From: Lucinisca nassula
Lineage: Eukaryota; Mollusca; Bivalvia; Lucinida; Lucinidae
DNA length: 64,000 bases
Direction: 5' to 3'
NCBI GenBank assembly: GCA_963580285.1
Contig: OY757026.1
Coordinates: 43,703,431-43,767,430 of the forward strand
Shown here: piece by piece, positions 53,959-64,000 of the stretch
Position numbering within the stretch: the stretch's first letter is position 1
How the letters are laid out: each line of letters opens with the position of its first letter
Made by a program: the position numbers and the translations under genes
The notes under the pieces: model-generated
What the model was told of the DNA's origin: nothing
What the model saw: the letters and a program-made list of their open reading frames with translations, nothing else
The model's database searches: none

Positions 53959-56512
53959 AACTACACCTGCAGGAGCTATTTGATCTCGGCCCATATTGTT
54001 TTCAGCCAATGACATTTAAAGTTAAAAGGTTATCAAACTACTCCTACAGGAGCTGTCTGATCTGGGACCATATTGTTTGCAACCATAACTTTTAAATTTA
54101 AAAGGTTATCAAATTACTCCATAGAAGCTGTCTGTTCTGGGCCCATTTGGTTTGCCATCATGCCATTTAAAGTTAAAAGGTTATCAAACTACTCCTACAG
54201 AAGCTGTCTGATCTTGGCCCATATTGTTTGCAGCCATGCCATTTAAAGTAAAAAGTTTATAAAACTACTCCTACATGAGCTGTCTGATCTGGGCCCATAT
54301 TGTTTTCAGCCAATGACATTTAAAGTTAAAAGGTTATCAAACTACTCCTACAGGAGCTGTCTGATCTGGGCCCATATTGTTTGCAGCCATGCCATTTAAA
54401 TTAAAATGTTTATTAAACTACTCCTACATGAGCTGTCTGATCTGGGCCCATATTGTTTGCAACCATAATTTTTAAAGTTAAAATGTTATCAAACTGCTTC
54501 TACAGGAGCTGTCTAATCTGGGCCCATATTGTTTAAAGCCATGCCATTTAAAGTTGAAAGGTTATCAACCTACTCCTACAGGATCTGTCTGATCTGGGCC
54601 CATATTGTTTGCAAGCATAACTTTTTAAGTTAAAAGGTTATCAAACTACTTCTACATGAGCTGTCTGATCTGGGCCCATATTGTTTGCAGCCATGCCATT
54701 TAAAGTAAAAAGTTTATAAAACTTCTCCTACATGAGCTGTCTGATCTGGGCCCATATTGTTTTCAGCCAATGACATTTAAAGTTAAAAGGTTATCAAACT
54801 ACTCCTACAGGAGCTGTCTGATCTGGGCCCATATTGTTTGCAGCCATGCCATTTAAATTAAAATGTTTATTTAACTACTCCTACATGAGCTGTCTGATCT
54901 GGGCCCATATTGCTTGCAGCAATGCCTTTTAAAATTAAAAGGTTATCAAACTACTTCTACAGGAGCTGTCTGGGCCCATATTGTTTTCAGCCAATGACAT
55001 TTAAAGTTAAAAGGTTTTCAAACTACTCCTACAGGAGCTGTCTGATCTGGGCCTATATTGTTTGCCAGCATAACTTTAAAGTTAAAACGTTATCAAACTG
55101 CTCCTACAGGAGCTGTCTCATCTGGGCCCATATTGTTTTCAGCCAGAACTTTTAAATTTAAAAGGTTATCAAACTACTCCTACAGGAGCTGTCGGATCTT
55201 GGCCCATATTGTTTGCAGCCATAACTTTTAAAGTTAAATGGTTATCAAACTACTCCTACAGGAGCTGTCTGATCTGGACCCATATTGTTTTCAACCATAA
55301 CTTGTAAAGTTAAAAGGTTATCAAACTACCCCTACAGGAGCTATCTGATCTGGGCCCATATTGTTTGCAACCATGACTTTTAAAGTTAAAAGGTTATCAA
55401 ACTATTCCTACAGGAGCTGTCTGATCTGGGCCCATATTGTTTGCAGCCATGCCTTTTAAAATTAAAAGGTTATCAAACGACTTCTATAGGAGCTGTCTGA
55501 TCTGGGCCGATATTATTTGCAACCATAACTTTTAAAGTTAAAATGTTATCAAACTACTTCTACAGGAGCTGTCTAATCTGGGCCCATATTGTTTAAAGCC
55601 ATGCCATTTAAAGTTAAAAGGTTATAAAACTACTCCTACGGGAGCTGTCTGATCTGGGCCCATATTGTTTGCAGCCATGCCTTTTAAACATAAAAGGTTA
55701 TCAAACTACACCTACAGGAGCTATTTGATCTGGGCCCGTATTGTTTTCAGCCAATGACATTTAAAGTTAAAAGGTTATCAAACTACTCCTACAGGAGCTG
55801 TCTGATCTGGGCCCATATTGTTTGCAACCATAACTTTGAAAGTTAAAAGGTTATCAAACTACTCCTACAGAAGCTGTCTGATCTGGGCCCATATTGTTTG
55901 CCATCATGCCATTTAAAGTTAAAAGGTTATCTAACTACTCCAACAGAAGCTGTCTGATCTTGGCCCATATTGTTTGCAAGCATAACTTTTAAAGTTAAAA
56001 GGTTATCAAACTACTCCTACATGAGCTGTCTGATCTGGGCCCATATTGTTTGCAGCCATGCCTTTTAAAGTTCAAATGTTATCAAACTACTTCTACAGGA
56101 GATGTCTGATCTGGCCCCATATTGTTTTTAGCCAATGACATTTAAAGGTTAAAAGGTTATCAAACTACTCCTACAAGAGCTGTCTGATCTGGGCCCATAT
56201 TGTTTGCAACCATAACTTTTAAAGTTAAAAGGTTATCAATCAAACTAATCCTACATGAGCTTTCTGATGTAGGCCCATATTGTTTGCAGCTATGCCCTTT
56301 ACAATTAAAAGGTTATCAAACTACTCCTATAGGAGTTGTCTGATCTAGGCCCATATTGGTTGCAACCATTACTTTTAAAGTTAAAAGGTTATCAAACTGC
56401 TCCTAGAGGAGCTGTCAGATCTGGGCCATATTGTTTGCAGCCATAACTTTTAAAGTTAGTAGGTTATCAAACTACTCCTTCATGAGCTGTCTGATCTGGG
56501 CCCATATTGTTT

Positions 56513-59500
56513 GCAACCATAACTTTTAAAGTTAAAAGGTTATCAAACTACTCCTACAGAAGCTGTCTGATCTGGGCCCACATTGTTTGCCATCATGCCA
56601 TTTAAAGTTAAAAGGTTATCTAACTACTCCTACAGAAGCTGTCTGATCTTGGCCCATATTGTTTGCAAGCATAACTTTTAAAGTTAAAAGGTTATCAAAC
56701 TACCCCTACAGGAGCTGTCTGATCTGGGCCCATATTGTATTCAACCATACCTATTAAACTTAAAAGGTTATCAAACTACTTCTACAGGAGCTGTCTGATC
56801 TGGGCCCATATTGTTTGCAACCATAACTTTTAAAGTTAAAATGTTACCAAACTACTTCTACAGGAGCTCTCTAATCTGGGCCCATGTTGTTTCAAGCCAT
56901 GCCATTTAAAGTTAAAAGGTTATCAAACTACTCCCACAGGAGCTGTCTGATCTGGTCCCATATTGATGCAGCCACGCCTTTAAAAGTTGAAAGGTTATCA
57001 AACTACTTCTACAGGAGCTGTCTCATATGGGCCAATATTGTTTGCAGCTATGCCATTTCAAGTTAAAAGGTTATCAAACTGCTCCTACAGAAGCTGTCTG
57101 ATCTGGGCCCATATTGTTTGCAGCCATGCCTTTTAAAGTTAAAAGATTATCAAACTACTCCTACAGCATGTCTGATCTGGGCCCATATTGTTTTCAGCCA
57201 TTATATTTAAAGTTAAAAGGTTATCAAACTACTCCTACAGGAGCTGTCTGATCTGGGCCCATATTGTTTGCAAGCATAACCTTTAAAGTTAAAAGGTTAT
57301 CAAACTACTCCTACAGGAGCTGTCTCAGCTGGGCCCTTTTTGTTTGCAACCATGCCTTTTAAAGTTAAAACGTTATCAAACCGCTCCTACAGGAGCTGTC
57401 TCATCTGGGCCAATATTGTTTTCAGCCATAACTTTTAAATTCAAAAGGTTATCAAACTACTCCTACAGGAGCTGTCGGACCTGGGCCCATATTGTTTGCA
57501 GCCATAACTTTTAAAGTTAAAAGGTTATCAAACTACTCCTACAGGAGCTGTCTGATCTGGACCCATATTGTTTTCAACAATAACTTTTAAAGGTAAAAGG
57601 TTATCAAACTATTCCTACAGGAGCTGTCTAATCTGGGCCCATATTGTTTTGCAGCCATGCCTTTTAAAGTTGAAAGGTTATCAAACTACTCCTATAGGAT
57701 CTGTCTGATCTGGGCCCATATTGTTTGCAACCATAACTTTTAAAGTTAAAATGTTACCAAACTACTCATACAGGAGCTGTCTAATCTGGGCCCATATTGT
57801 TAAAAGCCATGCCATTTAAAGTCAAAAGGTTATCAAACTACTCCTACAGGAGCTGTCTGATCTGGGCCCATATTGTTTGCAGCCATGCCTTTTAAAGTTA
57901 AAAGGTTATCATACTACACCTGCAGGAGCTATTTGATCTGGGCCCATATTGTTTTCAGCACATGACATTTAAAGTTAAAAGGTTATCAAACTACTCCTAC
58001 AGGAGCTGTCTGATCTGGGCCCATATTGTTTGCAACCATAACTTTTAAAGTTAAAAGGTTATCAAACTACTCATACAGAAGCTGTCTGATATGGGCCCAT
58101 ATTGTTTGCCATCATGCCATTTAAAGTTAAAAGGTTTTCAAACTACTCCTACAGGAGCTGTCTGATCTGGGCCCAAATTGTTTGCAAGCATAACTTTTAA
58201 AGTTAAAAGGTTATCAAACTACTCCTACAGGAGCTGTCTCATCTGGGCCCTTATTGTTTGCAACCATGCCTTTTAAAAGTAAAACGTTATCAAACTGCCC
58301 CTACAGGAGATGTCTCATCTGGGCCCAATTTTTTTTTCAACCATAACTTTTAAATTTAAAAGGTTATCAAACTACTTCTACAGGAGCAGTCGGATCTGGG
58401 CCCATATTGTTTGCAGCCATAACTTTTAAAGTTAAAAGGTTATCAAACTACTTCTACAGGAGCTGTCTGATCTGGACTCATATTGTTTTCAACCATAACT
58501 TGAAAAGTTAAAAGGTTATCAAACTACCCCTACAGGAGCTATCTGCCCTGGGCCCATATTGTTTGCAACCATGACTTTTAAAGTTAAAATGTTATCAATT
58601 TATTCCTACAGGAGCTGTCTGATCCGGGCCCATATTGTTTGCAACCATGCCTTTTAAAATTAAAAGGTTATCAAACTACTCCTATAGGATCTGTCTGATC
58701 TGGGCCCATATTGTTTGCAACCATAACTTTTAAAGTTAAAATGTTACCAAACTACTTCTACAGGAGCTGTCTAATCTGGGCCCATATTGTTTAAAGCCAT
58801 GCCATTTAAAATTAAAAGGTTATCGAACTACTCCTATAGGATCTGTCTGATCTGGGCCCATATTGTTTTCAACCATAACTTGTAAAGTTAAAAGGTTATC
58901 AAACTACCCCTACAGGAGCTATCTGCTCTGGGCCCATATTGTTTGCAACCATGACTTTTAAAGTTAAAAGGTTTAACAAACTACAGCTATAGGAGCTTTT
59001 TGATCTGGGCCCATATTGTTTGCAACCATGCCTTTTAAAATTAAAAGGTTATCAAACTACTCCTGTAGGATCTGTCTGATCTGGGCCCATATTGTTTGCA
59101 ACCATAACTTTTAAAGTTAAAATGTTACCAAACTACTTCTACATGAGCTGTCTAATCTGGGCCCATATTGTTTAAAGCCATGCCATTTAAAGTTAAAAGG
59201 TTATCAAACTACTCCTACAGGAGCTGTCTGATCTGGACCCATATTGTTTTCAACCATAACTTGTAAAGTTAAAAGGTAATCAAACTACCCCTACAGGAGC
59301 TATCTGCTCTGGGCCCATATTGTTTGCAACCATGACTTTTAAAGTTGAAAGGTTATCAATTTATTCCGACAGGAGCTGTCTGATCTGGGCCCATATTGTT
59401 TGCAACCATGCCTTTTAAAATTAAAAGGTTATCAAATTACTCCTATAGGATCTGTCTGATCTGGGCCCATATTGTTTGCAACCATAACTTTTAAAGTTAA

Positions 59501-62500
59501 AATGTTACCAAACTACTTCTACAGGAGCTGTCTAATCTGGGCCCATATTGTTTAAAGCCATGCTATTTAAAATTAAAAGGTTATCAAACTACTCCTACAG
59601 GAGCTGTCTGATCTGGACCCATATTGTTTTCAACCAAAACTGGTAAAGTTAAAAGGTTATCAAACTACCCCTACAGGAGCTATCTGCTCTGGGCCCATAT
59701 TGTTTGCAACCATGACCTTTAAAGTTAAAAAGTTATCAATTTATTCCTACAGGAGCCGTCTGATCTGGGCCCATATTGTTTGCAACCATGCCTTTTAAAA
59801 TTAAAAGGTTATCAAACAACTCATATAGGATCTGTCTGATCTGGGCCCATATTGTTTTCAACCATAACTTGTAAAGTTAAAAGGTTATCAAACTACCCCT
59901 ACAGGAGCTATCTGCTCTGGGCCCATATTGGTTGCAACCATGACTTCTAAAGATAAAAGGTTATCAATTTATTCCTACAGGAGCTGTCTGATCTGGGCCC
60001 ATTTTAAAGTTAAAATCTTACCAAACTACTTCTGCAGGAGCTGTCTAATCTGGGCCATATTGTTTAAAGCCATGCCATTTAAAGTTAAAAGGTTATCAAA
60101 CTACTCCTACAGGAGCTGTCTGATCTGGGCCCATATTGTTTGCAGCCATAACTTTTAAAGTTAAAAGGTTATCAAACTACTCCTACAGGAGCTGTCTGAT
60201 CTGGACCCATATTGTTTTCAACCATAACTTGAAAAGTTAAAAGGTTATCAAACTACCTCTAAAGGAGCTATCTGATCTGGTACCATATTGTTTGCAACCA
60301 TGACTTTTAAAGATAAAAGTTTATCAAACTATTCCTGCAGGAGCTGTCTGATCTGGGCCAATATTGTTTGCAGCCATGCCTTTTAAAATTAAAAGGTAAT
60401 CAAACTACTCCTATAGGAGCTGTCTGATCTGGGCCCATATCGTTTGCAACCATAATTTTTAAAGTTAAAATGTTATCAAACTGCTTCTACAGGAGCTGTC
60501 TAATCTGGGCCCATATTGTTTAAAGCCATGCCATTTAAAGTTGAAAGGTTATCAACCTACTCATACAGGATCTGTCTGATCTGGGCCCATATTGTTTGCA
60601 AGCATAACTTTTTAAGTTAAAAGGTTATCAAACTACTTCTACATGAGCTGTCTGATCTGGGCCCATATTGTTTGCAGCCATGCCATTTAAAGTATCAAAT
60701 GTTATCAAACTACTTCTACAGGAGCTGTTTAATCTGGGCCCATATTGTTTAAAGCCATGGCATTTAAAGTTAAAAGGTTATCCACCTACTCCTACAGGAT
60801 CTGTCTGATCTGGGCCCATATTGTTTGCAAGCATAACTTTTTAAGTTGAAAGGTTATCAAACTACACCTACAGTTTTGTTTGATTTGAGGTTTAACGTCC
60901 CCGTCAACACTGTAAAGGTCATTTTGGAGACGTTGCTTCCAATTATGTGGGACTTTTACCCGACATTGAGATGAAATGACATCTCAAGCCCTGTCGCCCA
61001 TTGAAACCAATAGGGTTTATTAGCATGGACGGTCCACCTCGCACCGCGGTTCCTGGACAGGCTTAGATCCTCTATGCGGTTTACCAGTACTAGTGTGCGG
61101 GCCGGATTAGGCTCTGCGTGGAAGCATCATGCAGCCCATATATTTCTTCAAGCCCCTATAGGCGGGGGCCGAACTACACCTGCAGGAGCTATTTGATCTC
61201 GGCCCATATTGTTTTCAGCCAATGACATTTAAAGTTAAAAGGTTATCAAACTACTCCTACAGGAGCTGTCTGATCTGGGACCATATTGTTTGCAACCATA
61301 ACTTTTAAATTTAAAAGGTTATCAAACTACTCCATAGAAGCTGTCTGTTCTGGGCCCATTTGGTTTGCCATCATGCCATTTAAAGTTAAAAGGTTATCAA
61401 ACTACTCCTACAGAAGCTGTCTGATCTTGGCCCATATTGTTTGCAGCCATGCCATTTAAAGTAAAATGTTTATAAAACTACTCCTACATGAGCTGTCTGA
61501 TCTGGGCCCATATTGTTTTCAGCCAATGACATTTAAAGTTAAAAGGTTATCAAACTACTCCTACAGGAGCTGTCTGATCTGGGCCCATATTGTTTGCAGC
61601 CATGCCATTTAAATTAAAATGTTTATTAAACTACTCCTACATGAGCTGTCTGATCTGGGCCCATATTGTTTGCAACCATAATTTTTAAAGTTAAAATGTT
61701 ATCAAACTGCTTCTACAGGAGCTGTCTAATCTGGGCCCATATTGTTTAAAGCCATGCCATTTAAAGTTGAAAGGTTATCAACCTACTCCTACAGGATCTG
61801 TCTGATCTGGGCCCATATTGTTTGCAAGCATAACTTTTTAAGTTAAAAGGTTATCAAACTACTTCTACATGAGCTGTCTGATCTGGGCCCATATTGTTTG
61901 CAGCCATGCCATTTAAAGTAAAAAGTTTATAAAACTTCTCCTACATGAGCTGTCTGATCTGGGCCCATATTGTTTTCAGCCAATGACATTTAAAGTTAAA
62001 AGGTTATCAAACTACTCCTACAGGAGCTGTCTGATCTGGGCCCATATTGTTTGCAGCCATGCCATTTAAATTAAAATGTTTATTTAACTACTCCTACATG
62101 AGCTGTCTGATCTGGGCCCATATTGCTTGCAGCAATGCCTTTTAAAATTAAAAGGTTATCAAACTACTTCTACAGGAGCTGTCTGGGCCCATATTGTTTT
62201 CAGCCAATGACATTTAAAGTTAAAAGGTTTTCAAACTACTCCTACAGGAGCTGTCTGATCTGGGCCTATATTGTTTGCCAGCATAACTTTAGAGTTAAAA
62301 CGTTATCAAACTGCTCCTACAGGAGCTGTCTCATCTGGGCCCATATTGTTTTCAGCCAGAACTTTTAAATTTAAAAGGTTATCAAACTACTCCTACAGGA
62401 GCTGTCGGATCTGGGCCCATATTGTTTGCAGCCATAACTTTTAAAGTTAAATGGTTATCAAACTACTCCTACAGGAGCTGTCTGATCTGGACCCATATTT

Positions 62501-63344
62501 TTTTCAACCATAACTTGTAAAGTTAAAAGGTTATCAAACTACCCCTACAGGAGCTATCTGATCTGGGCCCATATTGTTTGCAACCATGACTTTTAAAGTT
62601 AAAAGGTTATCAAACTATTCCTACAGGAGCTGTCTGATCTGGGCCCATATTGTTTGCAGCCATGCCTTTTAAAATTAAAAGGTTATCAAACGACTTCTAT
62701 AGGAGCTGTCTGATCTGGGCCGATATTATTTGCAACCATAACTTTTAAAGTTAAAATGTTATCAAACTACTTCTACAGGAGCTGTCTAATCTGGGCCCAT
62801 ATTGTTTAAAGCCATGCCATTTAAAGTTAAAAGGTTATAAAACTACTCCTACGGGAGCTGTCTGATCTGGGCCCATATTGTTTGCAGCCATGCCTTTTAA
62901 AGTTCAAATGTTATCAAACTACTTCTACAGGAGATGTCTGATTTGGCCCCATATTGTTTTTAGCCAATGACATTTAAAGGTTAAAAGGTTATCAAACTAC
63001 TCCTACAAGAGCTGTCTGATCTGGGCCCATATTGTTTGCAACCATAACTTTTAAAGTTAAAAGGTTATCAATCAAACTAATCCTACATGAGCTTTCTGAT
63101 GTAGGCCCATATTGTTTGCAGCTATGCCCTTTACAATTAAAAGGTTATCAAACTACTCCTATAGGAGTTGTCTGATCTAGGCCCATATTGGTTGCAACCA
63201 TTACTTTTAAAGTTAAAAGGTTATCAAACTGCTCCTAGAGGAGCTGTCAGATCTGGGCCATATTGTTTGCAGCCATAACTTTTAAAGTTAGTAGGTTATC
63301 AAACTACTCCTTCATGAGCTGTCTGATCTGGGCCCATATTGTTT
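56513..63344. repeat. 7.2-kb super-repeat, copy 2 (five monomers shorter)
   Basis: Matches copy 1 at an offset of 7,210-7,213 bases up to about 62,900. It then lacks 381 bases present at about 55,690-56,070, so the offset to copy 3 is 6,832. 381 is five monomers within one base, as expected for unequal exchange in register. Confidence 0.85.
60874..61171 (-). mobile_element. SINE D, duplicated together with the satellite
   Basis: Same sequence, same flanking satellite words and same offset (7,213) as 53661-53958. It is a copy by duplication and not a second insertion. Confidence 0.9.
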
Positions 63345-64000
63345 GCAACCATAACTTTTAAAGTTAAAAGGTTATCAAACTACTCCTACAGAAGCTGTCT
63401 GATCTGGGCCCACATTGTTTGCCATCATGCCATTTAAAGTTAAAAGGTTATCTAACTACTCCTACAGAAGCTGTCTGATCTTGGCCCATATTGTTTGCAA
63501 GCATAACTTTTAAAGTTAAAAGGTTATCAAACTACCCCTACAGGAGCTGTCTGATCTGGGCCCATATTGTATTCAACCATGCCTATTAAACTTAAAAGGT
63601 TATCAAACTACTTCTACAGGAGCTGTCTGATCTGGGCCCATATTGTTTGCAACCATAACTTTTAAAGTTAAAATGTTACCAAACTACTTCTACAGGAGCT
63701 CTCTAATCTGGGCCCATATTGTTTCAAGCCATGCCATTTAAAGTTAAAAGGTTATCAAACTACTCCCACAGGAGCTGTCTGATCTGGTCCCATATTGATG
63801 CAGCCACGCCTTTAAAAGTTGAAAGGTTATCAAACTACTTCTACAGGAGCTGTCTCATATGGGCCAATATTGTTTGCAGCTATGCCATTTCAAGTTAAAA
63901 GGTTATCAAACTGCTGCTACAGAAGCTGTCTGATCTGGGCCCATATTGTTTGCAGCCATGCCTTTTAAAGTTAAAAGATTATCAAACTACTCCTACAGCA
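63345..64000. repeat. 7.2-kb super-repeat, start of copy 3
   Basis: Follows 49300-49960 and 56513-57175 closely to the end of the window, so the super-repeat array goes on beyond it. Confidence 0.8.

Larger units (their letters stand above)
49300..56512. repeat. 7.2-kb super-repeat, copy 1
   Basis: Starts near 'cagaagctgtctgatctggg' with 'cccacattgtttgccatcat', which recurs near 56580 and 63412. Sequence in copies 1 and 2 is almost identical, with scattered single changes and a 3-base indel near 51622/58832. Contains SINE D at 53661-53958. Confidence 0.85.
43819..64000. repeat. 76-base satellite, about 20-kb array running off the window
   Basis: About 260 tandem monomers with consensus 'ttatcaaactactcctacag', 'gagctgtctgatctgggccc', 'atattgtttgcagccataac', 'ttttaaagttaaaagg' (76 bases). 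Variants differ mainly in the last third: 'cataac', 'catgac', 'catgcc', 'caatgacatt' and 'aaagcc' types. 'ctcctacaggag' in each monomer is a short palindrome. Short plus-strand frames (for example 52715-52945, 59928-60158) just repeat the monomer and are not genes. No gene is seen in the array. Confidence 0.95.

Noticed and set aside
52715..62368. Duplicate short frames with 'YSYRSCLIWAH'-type repeats
   Set aside because: They are read-throughs of three satellite monomers and occur wherever small indels keep the frame open.
43819..64000. CRISPR-like array (regular repeats and 'spacers')
   Set aside because: The whole 76-base period is conserved with no variable spacers, and the setting is eukaryotic; this is satellite DNA.

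Overview
The window looks like nuclear DNA from an animal, most likely a bivalve mollusc. The reasons are the kinds of repeats seen: several short retroposon families, a Penelope-like element with a permuted domain order, a CR1/L2-type retrotransposon with a 2A-like motif, Helitron-like hairpin ends, and foldback palindromes. This is inference from repeat style; no species can be named. I find no convincing host protein gene, rRNA or functional tRNA. The only recognisable protein-coding sequence belongs to three retroelements, all broken by frameshifts, stops or insertions.

Layout. 1-13.6 kb: tandem repeats of about 180, 145 and 140 bases, a 21-base minisatellite, Helitron-like ends, TTAA-flanked (piggyBac-like) MITEs and palindromes. 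14.1-17 kb: a tRNA-derived SINE, then a 2.46-kb Harbinger-like element (TTA target duplication, about 40-base inverted ends) holding a decayed reverse transcriptase. 17.7-22.3 kb: a repeat 'unit A' split by a 3.13-kb inverted-repeat transposon with a 9-base target duplication; intact unit A copies elsewhere in the window show the empty site. 22-26.5 kb: nested SINEs. 26.3-40.4 kb: three tandem copies of a roughly 3.2-kb composite unit (MITE, low-complexity tail, retroposon, eight or more satellite monomers, unit A). The first copy is broken by a 5.4-kb block holding a nearly intact CR1/L2-type element. 40.4-43.8 kb: a Penelope-like element of the type with endonuclease ahead of reverse transcriptase (Naiad-like), inserted in satellite and itself interrupted by a 272-base fragment of its own family. 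43.8-64 kb: about 20 kb of a 76-base satellite with a 5-monomer (380-base) higher-order repeat and a 7.2-kb super-repeat present 2.1 times.

How the parts fit together. A (CAAA)n-tailed retroposon ('SINE D'), with 12-14-base target duplications verified at four sites, seeds much of the window and marks the order of events: one copy was in the satellite before the 7.2-kb duplication, and one lies at the breakpoint of the 3.2-kb unit. The satellite monomer resembles one arm of the palindrome at the heart of the TTAA-flanked MITEs, so the satellite may have grown from a MITE. The most notable items are the permuted Penelope-like element in satellite DNA, the 2A-like motif, and the MITE-to-satellite link.
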